Source: Paenibacillus sp. MAHUQ-63 (GTDB taxonomy: Bacteria > Bacillota > Bacilli > Paenibacillales > NBRC-103111). From it: a DNA stretch of 64,000 nucleotides. The position numbers and the translations under genes were made by a program. The DNA is taken from the NCBI RefSeq assembly GCF_028765165.1, contig NZ_JARADB010000001.1, forward strand, positions 1,302,001-1,366,000, given 5' to 3'. The notes below the pieces were generated by a model, which worked only from the letters and a program-made list of their open reading frames with translations, had not been told where the DNA came from and ran no database searches. Within the stretch, counting starts at the first letter, position 1, and every line of letters starts with the position of its first letter. Shown piece by piece: positions 15,412 to 24,620 of the stretch.

Positions 15412-16077
15412 ATGACGTCAAGCAAAAAGCTAGAGACCCGGAATATCGAACAAGAACATACGATTGAACAGCAGCAGCTCGATTCGGAACCGGTCTACGC
15501 TGCCGACTATCCGCAATCTCTCCCTTATCCATATGGTTATCCCGTCCCCCAAGCCTATACTTGGGTGCCTGTCTATGACCCGCGCGGCTTAGGCGGCATG
15601 TTCGGCTTCCCCGGTATGCCGGGCGGCGGCTTCCCGGGTATTCCCGGAGGCGGCATGACGCCGGGGTTCCCGCAACCGGGCTTCCCAGGACAGCCCGGCT
15701 TCCCGGGTGCGCCTGGATTCCCTGGGCAGCCGGGATTTCCCGGTCAGCCCGGATTCCCCGGGCAGCCTGGTTTCCCCGGACCAGGCCCAGGCATGCCGCC
15801 TGGAGGCGGCCAAGCGCAAGCTCCGACAACTGCGCCTCCGGCCTTCACACCGCAGAAGCCGCTTAAATCGGGCGGCGGTACCACCTTTGCGGTAGATCCG
15901 GGCGGCATTCGGCGCTGCATGTTCCGCTTCACGTATGTGTGGCTGAGCAATGGCCAGCAGTTCTGGTATTATCCGATCTTCGTGGGCCGCAACTCCATCG
16001 CAGGCTTCCGTTGGAACGGCTTCTCATGGATGTACTTCGGCATTGACTTGCGCTTCATTGATTCGTTCACTTGTTAA
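15412..16077 (+). CDS. Collagen-like protein with GFPGQP repeats and a conserved C-terminal domain
   Basis: 221 residues preceded by AAGGAGG. After a Gln/Tyr/Pro-rich start ([17 protein letters not shown]), residues ~62-130 are Gly-Phe-Pro repeats, mainly GFPGQP and GFPGAP hexamers that maintain the Gly-X-Y register for long stretches. A C-terminal ~55-residue domain rich in aromatics ([28 protein letters not shown]) ends with FTC. No signal peptide or anchor is visible, so it could be a spore surface or cell-associated protein; this is inference. Near-identical 18-bp DNA units could allow repeat number to vary. A strong terminator follows. Confidence 0.85.
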   Translation: MTSSKKLETRNIEQEHTIEQQQLDSEPVYAADYPQSLPYPYGYPVPQAYTWVPVYDPRGLGGMFGFPGMPGGGFPGIPGGGMTPGFPQPGFPGQPGFPGAPGFPGQPGFPGQPGFPGQPGFPGPGPGMPPGGGQAQAPTTAPPAFTPQKPLKSGGGTTFAVDPGGIRRCMFRFTYVWLSNGQQFWYYPIFVGRNSIAGFRWNGFSWMYFGIDLRFIDSFTC

Positions 16078-16088
16078 TCGGAGAAGAG

Positions 16089-16119
16089 ATGGATACGGGG
16101 TTCCCGTATCCATTTTTAT
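16089..16119 (+). terminator. Intrinsic terminator of the collagen-like gene
   Basis: Perfect 11-bp arms ATGGATACGGG and CCCGTATCCAT with a 3-base loop, followed by TTTTTATT. Confidence 0.93.
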
Positions 16120-16171
16120 TTGGAAGACTCTCTCTAACGGACGCATTATGTAAAGAAATCTTCTGGACGCT

Positions 16172-16866
16172 TTGGGACATTTGGCCATTCTAGACTCTTC
16201 GGAAATCTCGCTTCCTCCAGTTTACGGTAAGTGGGCCTATGTTTCGGAGACGCAAAATGCCGTCAACATGCAGACCATGCTTGTTGCCGCGGACAACGAC
16301 AGTGTATGCCCTGCAAAAGTCGTCTTATCTACCGCCGCTGTCTCGGACCAAGAAGTTGCTTCAAGACTGATGATTGAACCGACGTATACATATGTGTTTG
16401 ACCAATGGTGTATCTCAACTACGCCCAGTACCAGCAATGGGCAGAAGGAGGTACTCGCTTCATGGCTCGCATTAAGTCGAACAGCAAGTGTAAGATCGTG
16501 GAAACGAGAAAAGTAACAGGTCAGTCTACCGTCATATTAAATGCCGATGTGGACATTGTGGTACCAACATCGAAGAAAGCTGTTCGCCTACGTCTGGTGG
16601 AGTATACGTTTGTCGATCGAAAGAAAAAGCTAGTTCGAATTCGGGCGCTAACGAATCGATGGGATCTGACAGCAATGGAGATTAGTGATATTTACAAGTA
16701 CCGATGGAAGATTGAAATATTCTTTCGATCTCTGAAGGAAAATGTGAATTTAAAGAAGCTCTACAACACCAAAGCGTCAGCTGTATGGAACCAAATTTAC
16801 TTGACCCTGATTGCATACCTCTCAAATTATTTCCGATTCGACGGCTATTGGCATCCGTTATACTGA
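16172..16866 (+). pseudogene. IS4-family transposase remnant (5'-truncated, frameshifted)
   Basis: The two frames together give the C-terminal part of a DDE transposase. The first (from about 16172) has LAILDSSEISLP, which contains the first catalytic Asp, and ends near YVFD; the second continues from about 16405 with YLNYAQYQQWAEGGTRF and contains the IS4 signature Y-(2)-R-(3)-E-(6)-K as YKYRWKIEIFFRSLK. The shift lies at about 16400-16410. The N-terminal region is missing and no inverted terminal repeats are evident. The last ~11 codons fall in an intergenic repeat (16831-16894), so the 3' end has been replaced as well. It should be inactive. Confidence 0.85.
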
Positions 16867-16894
16867 AACAAGGGCCTGTATTTCCGTTTCGCTC
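16831..16894. repeat. 64-bp dispersed repeat, copy 1
   Basis: Matches 17025-17088 with about eight mismatches, sharing for example AGGGCCTGTATTTCCGTT. It contains the last codons and stop of the transposase remnant. The 16895-17024 stretch between the copies has further partial copies of GCGGAAATACA and no gene. Confidence 0.8.
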
Positions 16895-17024
16895 ACGCCA
16901 GCGGAAATACAGTTCGCTAACACGGCTGAATTAGCGGTTCTGGAAGGTAAAGCGGAAATACAATGCGTTATCCTTGCTGAATTTGGTCGTTTTGCAGCTC
17001 AATCAGCATAATAACGCATCTTAT

Positions 17025-17088
17025 TTCCGCTTCGGCGGCTATTGGCCCTCGTTATACTAAAATAAGGGCCTGTATTTCCGTTCCGCTC
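17025..17088. repeat. 64-bp dispersed repeat, copy 2
   Basis: Second copy of the repeat at 16831-16894. The stretch from here to the terminator at 17339 holds no convincing gene. Confidence 0.8.
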
Positions 17089-17217
17089 CCGCGCGCCAAG
17101 CTTCCCAATCGAAGCATGTCTAAGCCGGTTAGATTTGGGAGATTTTCGTACTGGGGTACGAGGCACCTACACACACACTATTTAACGAATGTTAGGTTCT
17201 ATGCAAAGCTATTGCCA

Positions 17218-17330
17218 AATTCCGGTCCGAACGGCCAAATAACGGCGCTGGTGTCCGCTACAATATCAAACCGGCGCAATTACGCCGAATAAGGTCCGCA
17301 TTGTCCATTAGCGGAACCTCGGTTCCCAGC
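17218..17330. repeat. Degenerate copy of the CGGACAC-type intergenic repeat
   Basis: Contains recognisable fragments of the repeat family seen at 33597-34475 and 59846-60032 (GGCCAAATAACGGCGCTGG, TGTCCATTAGCGG) but is more diverged. Confidence 0.5.
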
Positions 17331-17338
17331 CACTAAAA

Positions 17339-17375
17339 AAGTCCGGCATTCACACGACGTGAACATGCCGGACTT
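17339..17375 (-). terminator. Intrinsic terminator of the pectin operon
   Basis: Perfect 11-bp arms AAGTCCGGCAT and ATGCCGGACTT with an inner short hairpin; on the minus strand it is followed by TTTTTT. It lies 26 bases after the GH105 stop. Confidence 0.92.
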
Positions 17376-17401
17376 CCTTTTATGGGGCGGTGCAAACAGA
17401 A

Positions 17402-19639
17402 CTAGTCGGCAAGCCCGGCGCTTCCAATCGTGCCCCGCCCGCCAAGCCAATCTTTCAGCTTCACAAGCTCAGTTCCTGCAAGCATCATGATCCCAACACC
17501 GTGGTTATCATTCGTAACCGTCAGCAGATCCTTCTTATAATAATCAGCTGTAAATGCATAACGCGAACCGCTGCACACGCCGTGCACATTGCCCTGCCCG
17601 TCTATGGCGTAACGGGTTAAGCCGTCCCACGCGCGCAGCGCCGCACGGACGAATCTCTCAGGCTCGCGAAGCCAGCCGAACCGGACGCCCCGGGCGTAAG
17701 CGTATGCGAACATCGCGGTGCAGGAAGCCTCCTGGTACGCATCGGGATCGTTCAGCACCTGATGCCAGAGCCCGCTATCCGCTTGCACCTCCGCGTAGCC
17801 CGCGCACAACTCTTGAAAGAACGCAACGAGCTCTGCGCGATGCACATGGTCCTCCGGCAGAGCCTCCAACACCTCCGTGAGGGAGAACAAGGTCCACCCG
17901 TTTCCGCGCCCCCAAGGAATGCGTGTCGGCATTCCATATTTGAAGTCGAAGACGTGGGACATCATGCGCTGCTTCGGCATGTACAGGTAGCTGCGGAATA
18001 GAAGAAACTGCCTGGCGGCTTCGTCTAACGCCTCGCTGTTTCCTGTCATACCGGCATACCGGCATAGGAAAGGCGTGCTCATGTAGAGGTCATCGGCCCA
18101 CATCGTATTCGCCGAATACTCATCCTGGCATACCCGATAGAAGGCTCCGTCCTCCTTCCGTTCCAGCTCCCGCAGCATGAAGTTTCCGATCCGCTGTGCA
18201 ATAGGCATGTACCCGGCGTTCGCATCATCCTTATGCGATTCCAGCATCGCGGAGCCGAACGAGCCGCAGTTATCAAGCATTTTCATCATGACGAGCTGCT
18301 GGTTGATGGCCGGAAATCCGTACTGTGCACGATCCCATAACGAGTATTCGTACATGTCGGTACAGCTTTGCACGTGCTCCAGCGCATACGCAATTATATC
18401 CGGCCGACCGAGCAAACGCCCTGTTTGAAGCAGGCCATAGATCGTCACGCCGAGCGGATAATCCCAACGGCCGAAATTGGTGGCGTTCCCAACCGTCCAT
18501 TTGTTGCTCAGCATGGCATTCTCATAATAAGGGCGGATCCACGTCTGCGGACGGTCCAGCCGCCAATATTGGTTATGGAAGACCCGCTTCATCGTAAGCA
18601 GCTCGTTGACATCAAGGTCATGCGAAGCATCGAAGGGACCTAGATAAAACCACGCCTCCCCACTGCTCCCGTGCACGTCAGCAGGCGCCCGGAATGGAGC
18701 GGGCTCTCCTCCTGCCCATCCTTCCAATGTGAACCCCCACGACTGCGGACCGCAGCTGCTGCATACCAGCACGTCGTGGCGGCCATAAACAAGCTCCACC
18801 TCCGCTTGGAAGCTGCCGGCCGCCGGAACATCCGCGACTAGGCGGCCATCCACCCAGACGGTTGCCGGACCCGCGCTCGTTCCCTTCAGCACATAAGGCG
18901 CAGCCCCAGGGCGGTCCGAGTGGAGCACGCTCCAGGCATAGGCCGTCCTGCCGGGCTGGACACCGAACATGCGCTCACAATTGAGCAGCGCCAGCTCTTC
19001 CTCGCGCCACCGGCCCTCCGGCAGCCAAGCTAAGCCGTGCTCCCGCTCGGAGGAGAAGGGATTCGGCAGCGCGATCCCTTCGAACACATCCGCGTCGACG
19101 GGCGCCGAGTACACCCAACCGGCCTGGCCTAACCGCTCTGCGAACGGCGAGCGCACATTCAGGATGCGTACCTTCGCCTCGTCGGAGCCGAACAGACATC
19201 CGAAGCCGGCCGCCGTGTGCTTCGCCTTGATCCAGAGACGGTTCCAGCCTTTGGCGAAATCGAGATTCAATTTGACCGTCGCATCCGGCTTCAGCTCATC
19301 CATCACGTTAGAACGGTAGGCCAGCTCCCCGTTGAAATAAAACTGGACAGGCCCCAGGCAGCGTAGAAGGACATCCAGATTGCGATCGCTATCGCTCCAG
19401 ACAAGGCTGTAGGCGTAAGAGATTTGGCCCTGCTTCGCTTCCGGGAACCGGCGTCCCAGGTCCAGGTCGAACAGCCCCTCTTCATTTTGCAGAATGCCAT
19501 CCCGGTTAAACGCCCGGAACGCGAACGGTACGGGCGGGTTCGCCCCGATATAACGGTCGGCGAGCACTTTGAGCGTACGCACGTCATCCCCGCCCAGCCT
19601 GGCCCGGATGCTCTCTTGCTCATGGAAATAAGTCGTCAT
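17402..19639 (-). CDS. GH105-type unsaturated rhamnogalacturonyl hydrolase with N-terminal beta domains
   Basis: 745 residues. The C-terminal ~400 form an (alpha/alpha)6 toroid of the GH88/GH105 type: MWADDLYMSTPFLCRYAG carries the expected catalytic Asp, and WGRGNGWTLF and the SCTAMFAYAYARGVR segment are typical. It would release unsaturated galacturonic acid from the end of pectin fragments made by lyases. The N-terminal ~330 residues look like two beta-sandwich modules (FYFNGELAYRS, WVDGRLVAD) and make it longer than YteR-like enzymes. No signal peptide is visible, so it acts in the cytoplasm after import. It is the last gene of the operon and starts after GGAGCTATC. Confidence 0.85.
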   Translation of the reverse strand: MTTYFHEQESIRARLGGDDVRTLKVLADRYIGANPPVPFAFRAFNRDGILQNEEGLFDLDLGRRFPEAKQGQISYAYSLVWSDSDRNLDVLLRCLGPVQFYFNGELAYRSNVMDELKPDATVKLNLDFAKGWNRLWIKAKHTAAGFGCLFGSDEAKVRILNVRSPFAERLGQAGWVYSAPVDADVFEGIALPNPFSSEREHGLAWLPEGRWREEELALLNCERMFGVQPGRTAYAWSVLHSDRPGAAPYVLKGTSAGPATVWVDGRLVADVPAAGSFQAEVELVYGRHDVLVCSSCGPQSWGFTLEGWAGGEPAPFRAPADVHGSSGEAWFYLGPFDASHDLDVNELLTMKRVFHNQYWRLDRPQTWIRPYYENAMLSNKWTVGNATNFGRWDYPLGVTIYGLLQTGRLLGRPDIIAYALEHVQSCTDMYEYSLWDRAQYGFPAINQQLVMMKMLDNCGSFGSAMLESHKDDANAGYMPIAQRIGNFMLRELERKEDGAFYRVCQDEYSANTMWADDLYMSTPFLCRYAGMTGNSEALDEAARQFLLFRSYLYMPKQRMMSHVFDFKYGMPTRIPWGRGNGWTLFSLTEVLEALPEDHVHRAELVAFFQELCAGYAEVQADSGLWHQVLNDPDAYQEASCTAMFAYAYARGVRFGWLREPERFVRAALRAWDGLTRYAIDGQGNVHGVCSGSRYAFTADYYKKDLLTVTNDNHGVGIMMLAGTELVKLKDWLGGRGTIGSAGLAD

Positions 19640-19658
19640 GATAGCTCCACAATCCTTT

Positions 19659-21398
19659 CTATAACAGCCTTACCGTGAACGTACGGTCGAACGGCGTCAT
19701 CAGGTTAACATGGACATATGTGCAGCCTGCCGGATGCGCATCTTCACGCACGCCTGGCAGGAGATGCTCATAAGCCCCGTCCGATATTTCGATGCGGTCA
19801 TTCCCCGCCGTATAGACGGCTGAACCGCTTTTCAGGAAATATTTCCCGTCAACTGCATTCTCCAAGCCGCTGCCTTCGAGCTCTCCTTCGCTGCCCAAAA
19901 TAAAGGTCAGCTGCGCGAACACATCCTCGCGCTGATCCGATTGGACACGAATCTTCCACTCGGACGCGCCTCGCGTAATTTCGGCCTGCAGTTCGAGTGT
20001 CTGCAGATGCGTCATCGGTCTATGCTGGTGCGGCAGCAAATACCATGGGCTTACAGGACCTTGGGACGTGAGCGGCAGATGCTGCTGCGGGATAGGCCCG
20101 TTATAGCCCTTGCTTAATGTCGCGTCTAATCGGTACACATGATCTTCCGCCGTCAGTTCATCGAATTTCACGATGCCCGGCGAGAAGGAGGTGGACAGCT
20201 TTACGCCGAGCAATCTCGCATCTCCGTGGCGCAGCGAGAAGAAAGACGGCGTCCGAGGCATGATCGTTACGCTCTGCGCTTGCTCGCGGATGCGTACGAC
20301 CGGCGCGCCGAAGGCCAGATGCATGGAGCTATGCTGAATATGCATATGGTGGCCCACCGCATCGATCAGGCTCAGATGCTCTTGTACAGGGTGCGACAGA
20401 TTCAGAATGCGAACGTACGAATCGGGCAGCTCGGCACGCGGCAGCTCGCGGACCGCGGCTTCCGTTTCCGGATAGAGCAGCATGTGCAGCAGCCCGTTAT
20501 TGTTCACACCGTCCGGCCCTTTCAGGAAGGTGCCGGCATAATCGCCCATCGCGGCGAATACAGGATCTTGGTCGTAAGCGGCCATCAGCCGGTAAATGGT
20601 ATAGTACGTCGCCATGTTGTACGTTTGGCCGAAATCCTGCCGGCCCGAGTAATCGGTCACGACTTCGCCTGACGGATGAATGAGATAGACCATCATGCGC
20701 AGATTGCGCCGGACGCTATCCAGCAATTCCGGGCGGCCCCATACACGAGCGGTATGATACAGCGCAAGGTCGCTGACCGCATTATAGATGCCGTTGCTTC
20801 GCTCGGTCCATTCGCCGTCCGCCGTAATGTCGAGGCCTTCGGCCAGCCATGCCTCGGCTCTTTCCTTCAGCTCGGGCTGCGGGAAGATTTCATGAAGCAT
20901 CGCAAGAGCGGCTGTAATCACCCAGCGGTGATTCGGCGTATGGCAGCCTCCGCTCAGCATCGCCGGAATCGTGCGCTCCAGGAACAGCTTCAGCTTGGCG
21001 GCGGCCGGCTGCACGTCCGCCCATTCCTGACGGGCCAGCAGCTGATAAATCTGCGCAACGCCGCCGATGACGAAGCCCGTATCGGGCGGGGAATGATAAT
21101 TCGTGGAGCCGAGCGACACCGTCCCGTCCGCATGCTGCCGGTTCAGCATGAAATCCGCCGCCATGTCCAGCGAGGCGGCTAATGCCGGATCCCGGTAATA
21201 GCGGGAATCGGGATTTACGAGCGCGGCAGCCCAGGCGGCGATATACACCGGCGTGCTGTGATGGCTGGCTCGGGCGATGCCGGTTTCGTCGATGACGCCG
21301 CCGTAATACTTCGATGCGGGGTCCAGTACCTGCTTCTCCAGCGCTGCAGCGGCAAGCTGGTCATTTTGGTCAACTAACTGCTTATAAATAGGGTCCAT
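19659..21398 (-). CDS. Uncharacterised (alpha/alpha)-toroid-type protein of the pectin operon
   Basis: 579 residues from the ATG at 21398 (MDPIYKQL); a GTG nine bases upstream is less well placed. The N-terminal half is helical with toroid-like repeats (HTPNHRWVITAALAMLHEIFP, WTERSNGIYNAVSDLALYH), and the C-terminal half is beta-rich. This arrangement is seen in heparinase II/III-like and other polysaccharide lyases, but I cannot identify the catalytic residues and assign no family. There is no signal peptide. It lies 11 bases after the isomerase gene and 19 bases before GH105, so it probably acts on the same imported oligosaccharide. Confidence 0.65.
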   Translation of the reverse strand: MDPIYKQLVDQNDQLAAAALEKQVLDPASKYYGGVIDETGIARASHHSTPVYIAAWAAALVNPDSRYYRDPALAASLDMAADFMLNRQHADGTVSLGSTNYHSPPDTGFVIGGVAQIYQLLARQEWADVQPAAAKLKLFLERTIPAMLSGGCHTPNHRWVITAALAMLHEIFPQPELKERAEAWLAEGLDITADGEWTERSNGIYNAVSDLALYHTARVWGRPELLDSVRRNLRMMVYLIHPSGEVVTDYSGRQDFGQTYNMATYYTIYRLMAAYDQDPVFAAMGDYAGTFLKGPDGVNNNGLLHMLLYPETEAAVRELPRAELPDSYVRILNLSHPVQEHLSLIDAVGHHMHIQHSSMHLAFGAPVVRIREQAQSVTIMPRTPSFFSLRHGDARLLGVKLSTSFSPGIVKFDELTAEDHVYRLDATLSKGYNGPIPQQHLPLTSQGPVSPWYLLPHQHRPMTHLQTLELQAEITRGASEWKIRVQSDQREDVFAQLTFILGSEGELEGSGLENAVDGKYFLKSGSAVYTAGNDRIEISDGAYEHLLPGVREDAHPAGCTYVHVNLMTPFDRTFTVRLL

Positions 21399-21409
21399 GC
21401 TCCTCACCT

Positions 21410-22357
21410 CTAACCTTTCATAGCGGCAATTTTACTTGTAATCAGCCGATGGCTTTCTTCGATCTCATCCGGCTGGCACAAGGCTTTCAGCTCATACACT
21501 TTGCATGCCGCCGCATCGATAACCTCCAGAAAATGATCGAAGAAATGCAGATCCTTGCTGTGCACATACGGGCACCAATGGTCGGACAGCTCCAGCGTTT
21601 CATGAATATGCACGCCATATATATAGCGTTTCACTTCCTGCAGCTCCTTCAAATTGTCATATAAGCCCATCCGGTCCATCATCATGGCGTGTCCGATATC
21701 GTACCATAAGCGGACCGGACTGCCCTGCAAATGGTCGCAAATGGATTTAGCCTCCATTAATGTAGGCATTTGGTACGATCTGGAGCGGGTTTCGATGCCG
21801 ATGGCGATGTTCCAGCCTTGCTTCGCCGCATGCTCGCTGACTTCTTCCAAGCTGTCTTGGATGCGCTTCACATACCGGGGGCTCAGCTGATCTCTCCGCT
21901 CCAGCATATTGTGCCATAACCCTTGATACTCCGCCGAATTTCTTCCATAGTCCCGGTACAGCCTCTTGAGATCCAGATCGATATTAGATGCGAAAGGCAC
22001 TTCCCCCGGATGCACGACCACGGCCTTGGCACCGTAACGGTGCGCGTACTCCATCGACCGGATCAGCAGCTCTACGGAACGCTTGCGCTTCTCTTCATCA
22101 TCAAAGCCGAGCATAACGGAATCCGTATCGTAATCTGGATCGTTAATGAACGGAAACACGTTGTGCACACTCGAAATGCCGATCTCTCCCCGTTCGATCA
22201 TCGGTTCGATCGTCGTCATCATCTCTTCGGTTACATTGTAGTTCAGCTCCACGTTACGAAAGCCAAGCGCTTTAATCTCCTCGATCATTTCCCGGCCAAT
22301 CGAATGCTTCTTAATATTCCAACACGTAGAAAAGGAATACGCCCCTTTGTCGATCAT
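21410..22357 (-). CDS. Sugar phosphate isomerase/epimerase-like TIM-barrel protein
   Basis: 315 residues of the AP-endonuclease-2-like fold: SIGREMIEEIKALGFRNVELN near the start, VVVHPGEVPF, IGIETRSRSYQMPTLMEA, VRLWYDIGHAMMM and VYGVHIHE-type metal-ligand segments follow. Enzymes of this family isomerise or epimerise sugars and oxidised sugars. Beside two Gfo/Idh/MocA oxidoreductases it suggests an oxidise-isomerise-reduce route for an unusual sugar. The start follows AAGGAGG. A terminator-like hairpin in the 118-base gap upstream could reduce its expression relative to the importer. Confidence 0.82.
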   Translation of the reverse strand: MIDKGAYSFSTCWNIKKHSIGREMIEEIKALGFRNVELNYNVTEEMMTTIEPMIERGEIGISSVHNVFPFINDPDYDTDSVMLGFDDEEKRKRSVELLIRSMEYAHRYGAKAVVVHPGEVPFASNIDLDLKRLYRDYGRNSAEYQGLWHNMLERRDQLSPRYVKRIQDSLEEVSEHAAKQGWNIAIGIETRSRSYQMPTLMEAKSICDHLQGSPVRLWYDIGHAMMMDRMGLYDNLKELQEVKRYIYGVHIHETLELSDHWCPYVHSKDLHFFDHFLEVIDAAACKVYELKALCQPDEIEESHRLITSKIAAMKG

Positions 22358-22410
22358 TGAATATATGCCTCCTTATGAATCCCCTATGTCGAATGCTGTG
22401 TCAAAATACT

Positions 22411-22460
22411 GAAAAGACCAGCTCTCCCATACCATCTATGCAGGGGATGAACTGGCCTTA
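22411..22460 (-). terminator. Internal terminator-like hairpin within the pectin operon
   Basis: AGGCCAGTTC and GAGCTGGTCT pair over 10 bp in RNA (with G-U pairs), enclose a further CCC/GGG pairing and are followed by TTTTC. A TTGACA lies 20 bases further on, so re-initiation before the isomerase gene is possible, but no good -10 box is present. Confidence 0.5.
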
Positions 22461-22475
22461 TCGCAGGCGGATGCC

Positions 22476-23489
22476 TCACTCCATCAGGTCTTGCAGCCGA
22501 ACGGCCGCCCCCGATCTTGCCGATATCGTCGCCGCTTCCATGAAGCGGGTCAAGTCAAGAGCTAGCGCCAAGTTCTCCGATGCCGTCGTTCCATGCTGAA
22601 TGTGAGAGACCCACTGCTCGAAAGGCATCGGGATATCATCCCTCAGCTCCGTCACGGTTTGCCAGCCTTCGCCGGCCAGCTTGGATTGGCGGACGAACAA
22701 GGTGTTATCCGTCCTGCTGTACTTCATGCTGCCTTGCGTTCCCTGCACCTCAATATCGAACTGCGAGTAGGCGTTGACGAAGCCCGCCTCCACAATGCCC
22801 AGCGCACCGCCGGGATAGCGAAGAATTGCGACTGCGCTATCCTCGACCTCGCGCTGTGTAATATAACCGAATGAGGCGCTGATGCTTTCCGGCACTCCTA
22901 GGAACATGCGGGTCAAATACATCGGATGGCAGCCCAAATCCATCAGCGCGCCTCCGCCGCATTGCGCCAGATTGAAGAAGTGAGCGGGCAGCGCTCCGTT
23001 CGGATGCTGCTCCGTCGGAAGCGCGCCGTTATGCGCAAGCCGGATCCGCACGGTCGTCACGGTCCCGAGCTCCTCTTCGCGAATCGCCCGCAAGATGGCA
23101 TCTGCGAAGCCTGTGTACGCACGGGGCAGTGAAACGGTCAGCTTCACGCCTGCCGTCCGAACGGCTGCCAGGATGTCGTTGCAAGCCCTCACGGTCGTGG
23201 CGACAACCTTCTCCGTGAAAATATGCTTGCCCGCTTGAGCAGCAGCGATCATCACCTCGGGATGCATCGCCGTCGGCGTGCACACAATGACGGCATCAAT
23301 GTTCGGATCCGCCAAGAGCTCGTGCAAATCCTCATAGAGGGTGACGCCGTACTCCTCGGCCTTCTGCCGTCCCCGCTCAGGCTCCTCATCCCAGATTGCG
23401 ACGATCTGCGTGTGCGGGTTCATTTGCGCCTGGCGGGCATAGTCCTTGGCATGCACATGCCAGAAGCTTAACATCGCGACTCGAATCAT
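22476..23489 (-). CDS. Gfo/Idh/MocA-family oxidoreductase (second of two)
   Basis: 337 residues: N-terminal Rossmann domain (MIRVAMLSFWHVHAKDYA, with VIVCTPTAMHPEV), then EKVVATT in place of the usual EKP motif, and a C-terminal dimerisation/substrate domain. The fingerprint glycines near the N-terminus are replaced (SFWHVH), a known variant in part of this family. Family members oxidise or reduce sugars and inositols with NAD(P). It follows the first oxidoreductase by 24 bases; the pair may work in sequence. Confidence 0.83.
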   Translation of the reverse strand: MIRVAMLSFWHVHAKDYARQAQMNPHTQIVAIWDEEPERGRQKAEEYGVTLYEDLHELLADPNIDAVIVCTPTAMHPEVMIAAAQAGKHIFTEKVVATTVRACNDILAAVRTAGVKLTVSLPRAYTGFADAILRAIREEELGTVTTVRIRLAHNGALPTEQHPNGALPAHFFNLAQCGGGALMDLGCHPMYLTRMFLGVPESISASFGYITQREVEDSAVAILRYPGGALGIVEAGFVNAYSQFDIEVQGTQGSMKYSRTDNTLFVRQSKLAGEGWQTVTELRDDIPMPFEQWVSHIQHGTTASENLALALDLTRFMEAATISARSGAAVRLQDLME

Positions 23490-23513
23490 GCGGCATAAAT
23501 CTCCTTCGTGAAT

Positions 23514-24593
23514 TTAATTAAAATAAACGGCTTCCCCTGTCCGATTCGACTCGTAGATCGCCTCGAGAATCTCCGATACGACACAAGATTGCTCAGGGGT
23601 TACAATCGGCTGTTTATCATGCAGAATCGCATCGATCCATAAGCGGATTTCTTTGTCCTGCATGCTCTCCTTCTTGCCTTCATAGAAGTCCGCGCCCTTC
23701 GCTTCGAATTGCAGCTGGTTCACATAGAGGCGGCTATGCTTCTCACCGTTGATGCGCAGGCCGTCCTGCATATCCGCGCCGCCTTCGGTTCCGCAGAGAG
23801 TGGTCTTCGCTTCTTTCGTATCCAGCGTATTGAGCGCCCAGCTGGACTCCAGCATAATGGTTGCGCCATTCTTCATTACGATCATCGCGAAAGCCGAGTC
23901 TTCCACCTTGAACTTCGCCGGATCCCACGGTCCCCAGGCATTGGCGGCATTCTCCTTGCGCGACAGCTTATGGTAGGCCGTACCGAGTACCACCTTCGGC
24001 TCGTAATTGTTCATCAGCCACAAGGTCAAGTCAAGGGCATGCGTACCGATGTCGATCAGCGGGCCGCCGCCTTGCTTCTCCTCATCGAGGAAGACGCCCC
24101 ATGTCGGCACACCGCGTCTGCGAACCGCATGCGCCTTGGCGAAATAGATCTCGCCCAAATCGCCTTCCTCAACAACGCGCTTCAGATATTGGCTGTCTGC
24201 GCGAAACCGGTTGTTGTAGCCGATCGTCAGCTTCTTCCCGGTGCGCTTCGCCGCCTCCACCATGCGTCTGGCATCGGCCGCCGTTTTGGCCATCGGCTTC
24301 TCGCACATGACATGCTTACCGGCTTCCAGTGCCGCAATGGATATTTCCGCATGGGTGTCATTCGGCGTACAGATATGAACCACATCAATCGAAGCGTCGG
24401 CGAGCAGCGCCTGATAGCTGTCGTACACTTTCGAATCGGGAGCGCCAAACTTCTCCGCCGCCTGTCTCGCGCTCTCCGGACGGACATCGAAGAATCCCGC
24501 GATGTCCACTTGCTCAATTTTACTCAAGCTGGGCAGATGCTTACCTGTCGCAATGCCGCCGCAGCCGATAATGCCAACCTGCAGTTTCCTCAT
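23514..24593 (-). CDS. Gfo/Idh/MocA-family oxidoreductase (first of two)
   Basis: 359 residues with a canonical Rossmann fingerprint (VGIIGCGGIATGKH), VHICTPNDTHAEI and the substrate-domain Lys motif CEKPMAKT, followed by GGGPLIDIGTHALDL with the His of the active-site set. It would act as an NAD(P)-dependent sugar dehydrogenase. The gene lies 27 bases after the binding-protein gene, so its substrate is probably derived from the transported oligosaccharide. Confidence 0.88.
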   Translation of the reverse strand: MRKLQVGIIGCGGIATGKHLPSLSKIEQVDIAGFFDVRPESARQAAEKFGAPDSKVYDSYQALLADASIDVVHICTPNDTHAEISIAALEAGKHVMCEKPMAKTAADARRMVEAAKRTGKKLTIGYNNRFRADSQYLKRVVEEGDLGEIYFAKAHAVRRRGVPTWGVFLDEEKQGGGPLIDIGTHALDLTLWLMNNYEPKVVLGTAYHKLSRKENAANAWGPWDPAKFKVEDSAFAMIVMKNGATIMLESSWALNTLDTKEAKTTLCGTEGGADMQDGLRINGEKHSRLYVNQLQFEAKGADFYEGKKESMQDKEIRLWIDAILHDKQPIVTPEQSCVVSEILEAIYESNRTGEAVYFN

Positions 24594-24620
24594 GATGCTT
24601 GCCTCCTGAATCCTCTTGAA

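Noticed and set aside
16172-16866. An active insertion sequence
   Set aside because: The transposase is truncated at the 5' end, frameshifted near 16405 and merged with a repeat at the 3' end, and no terminal inverted repeats are visible.
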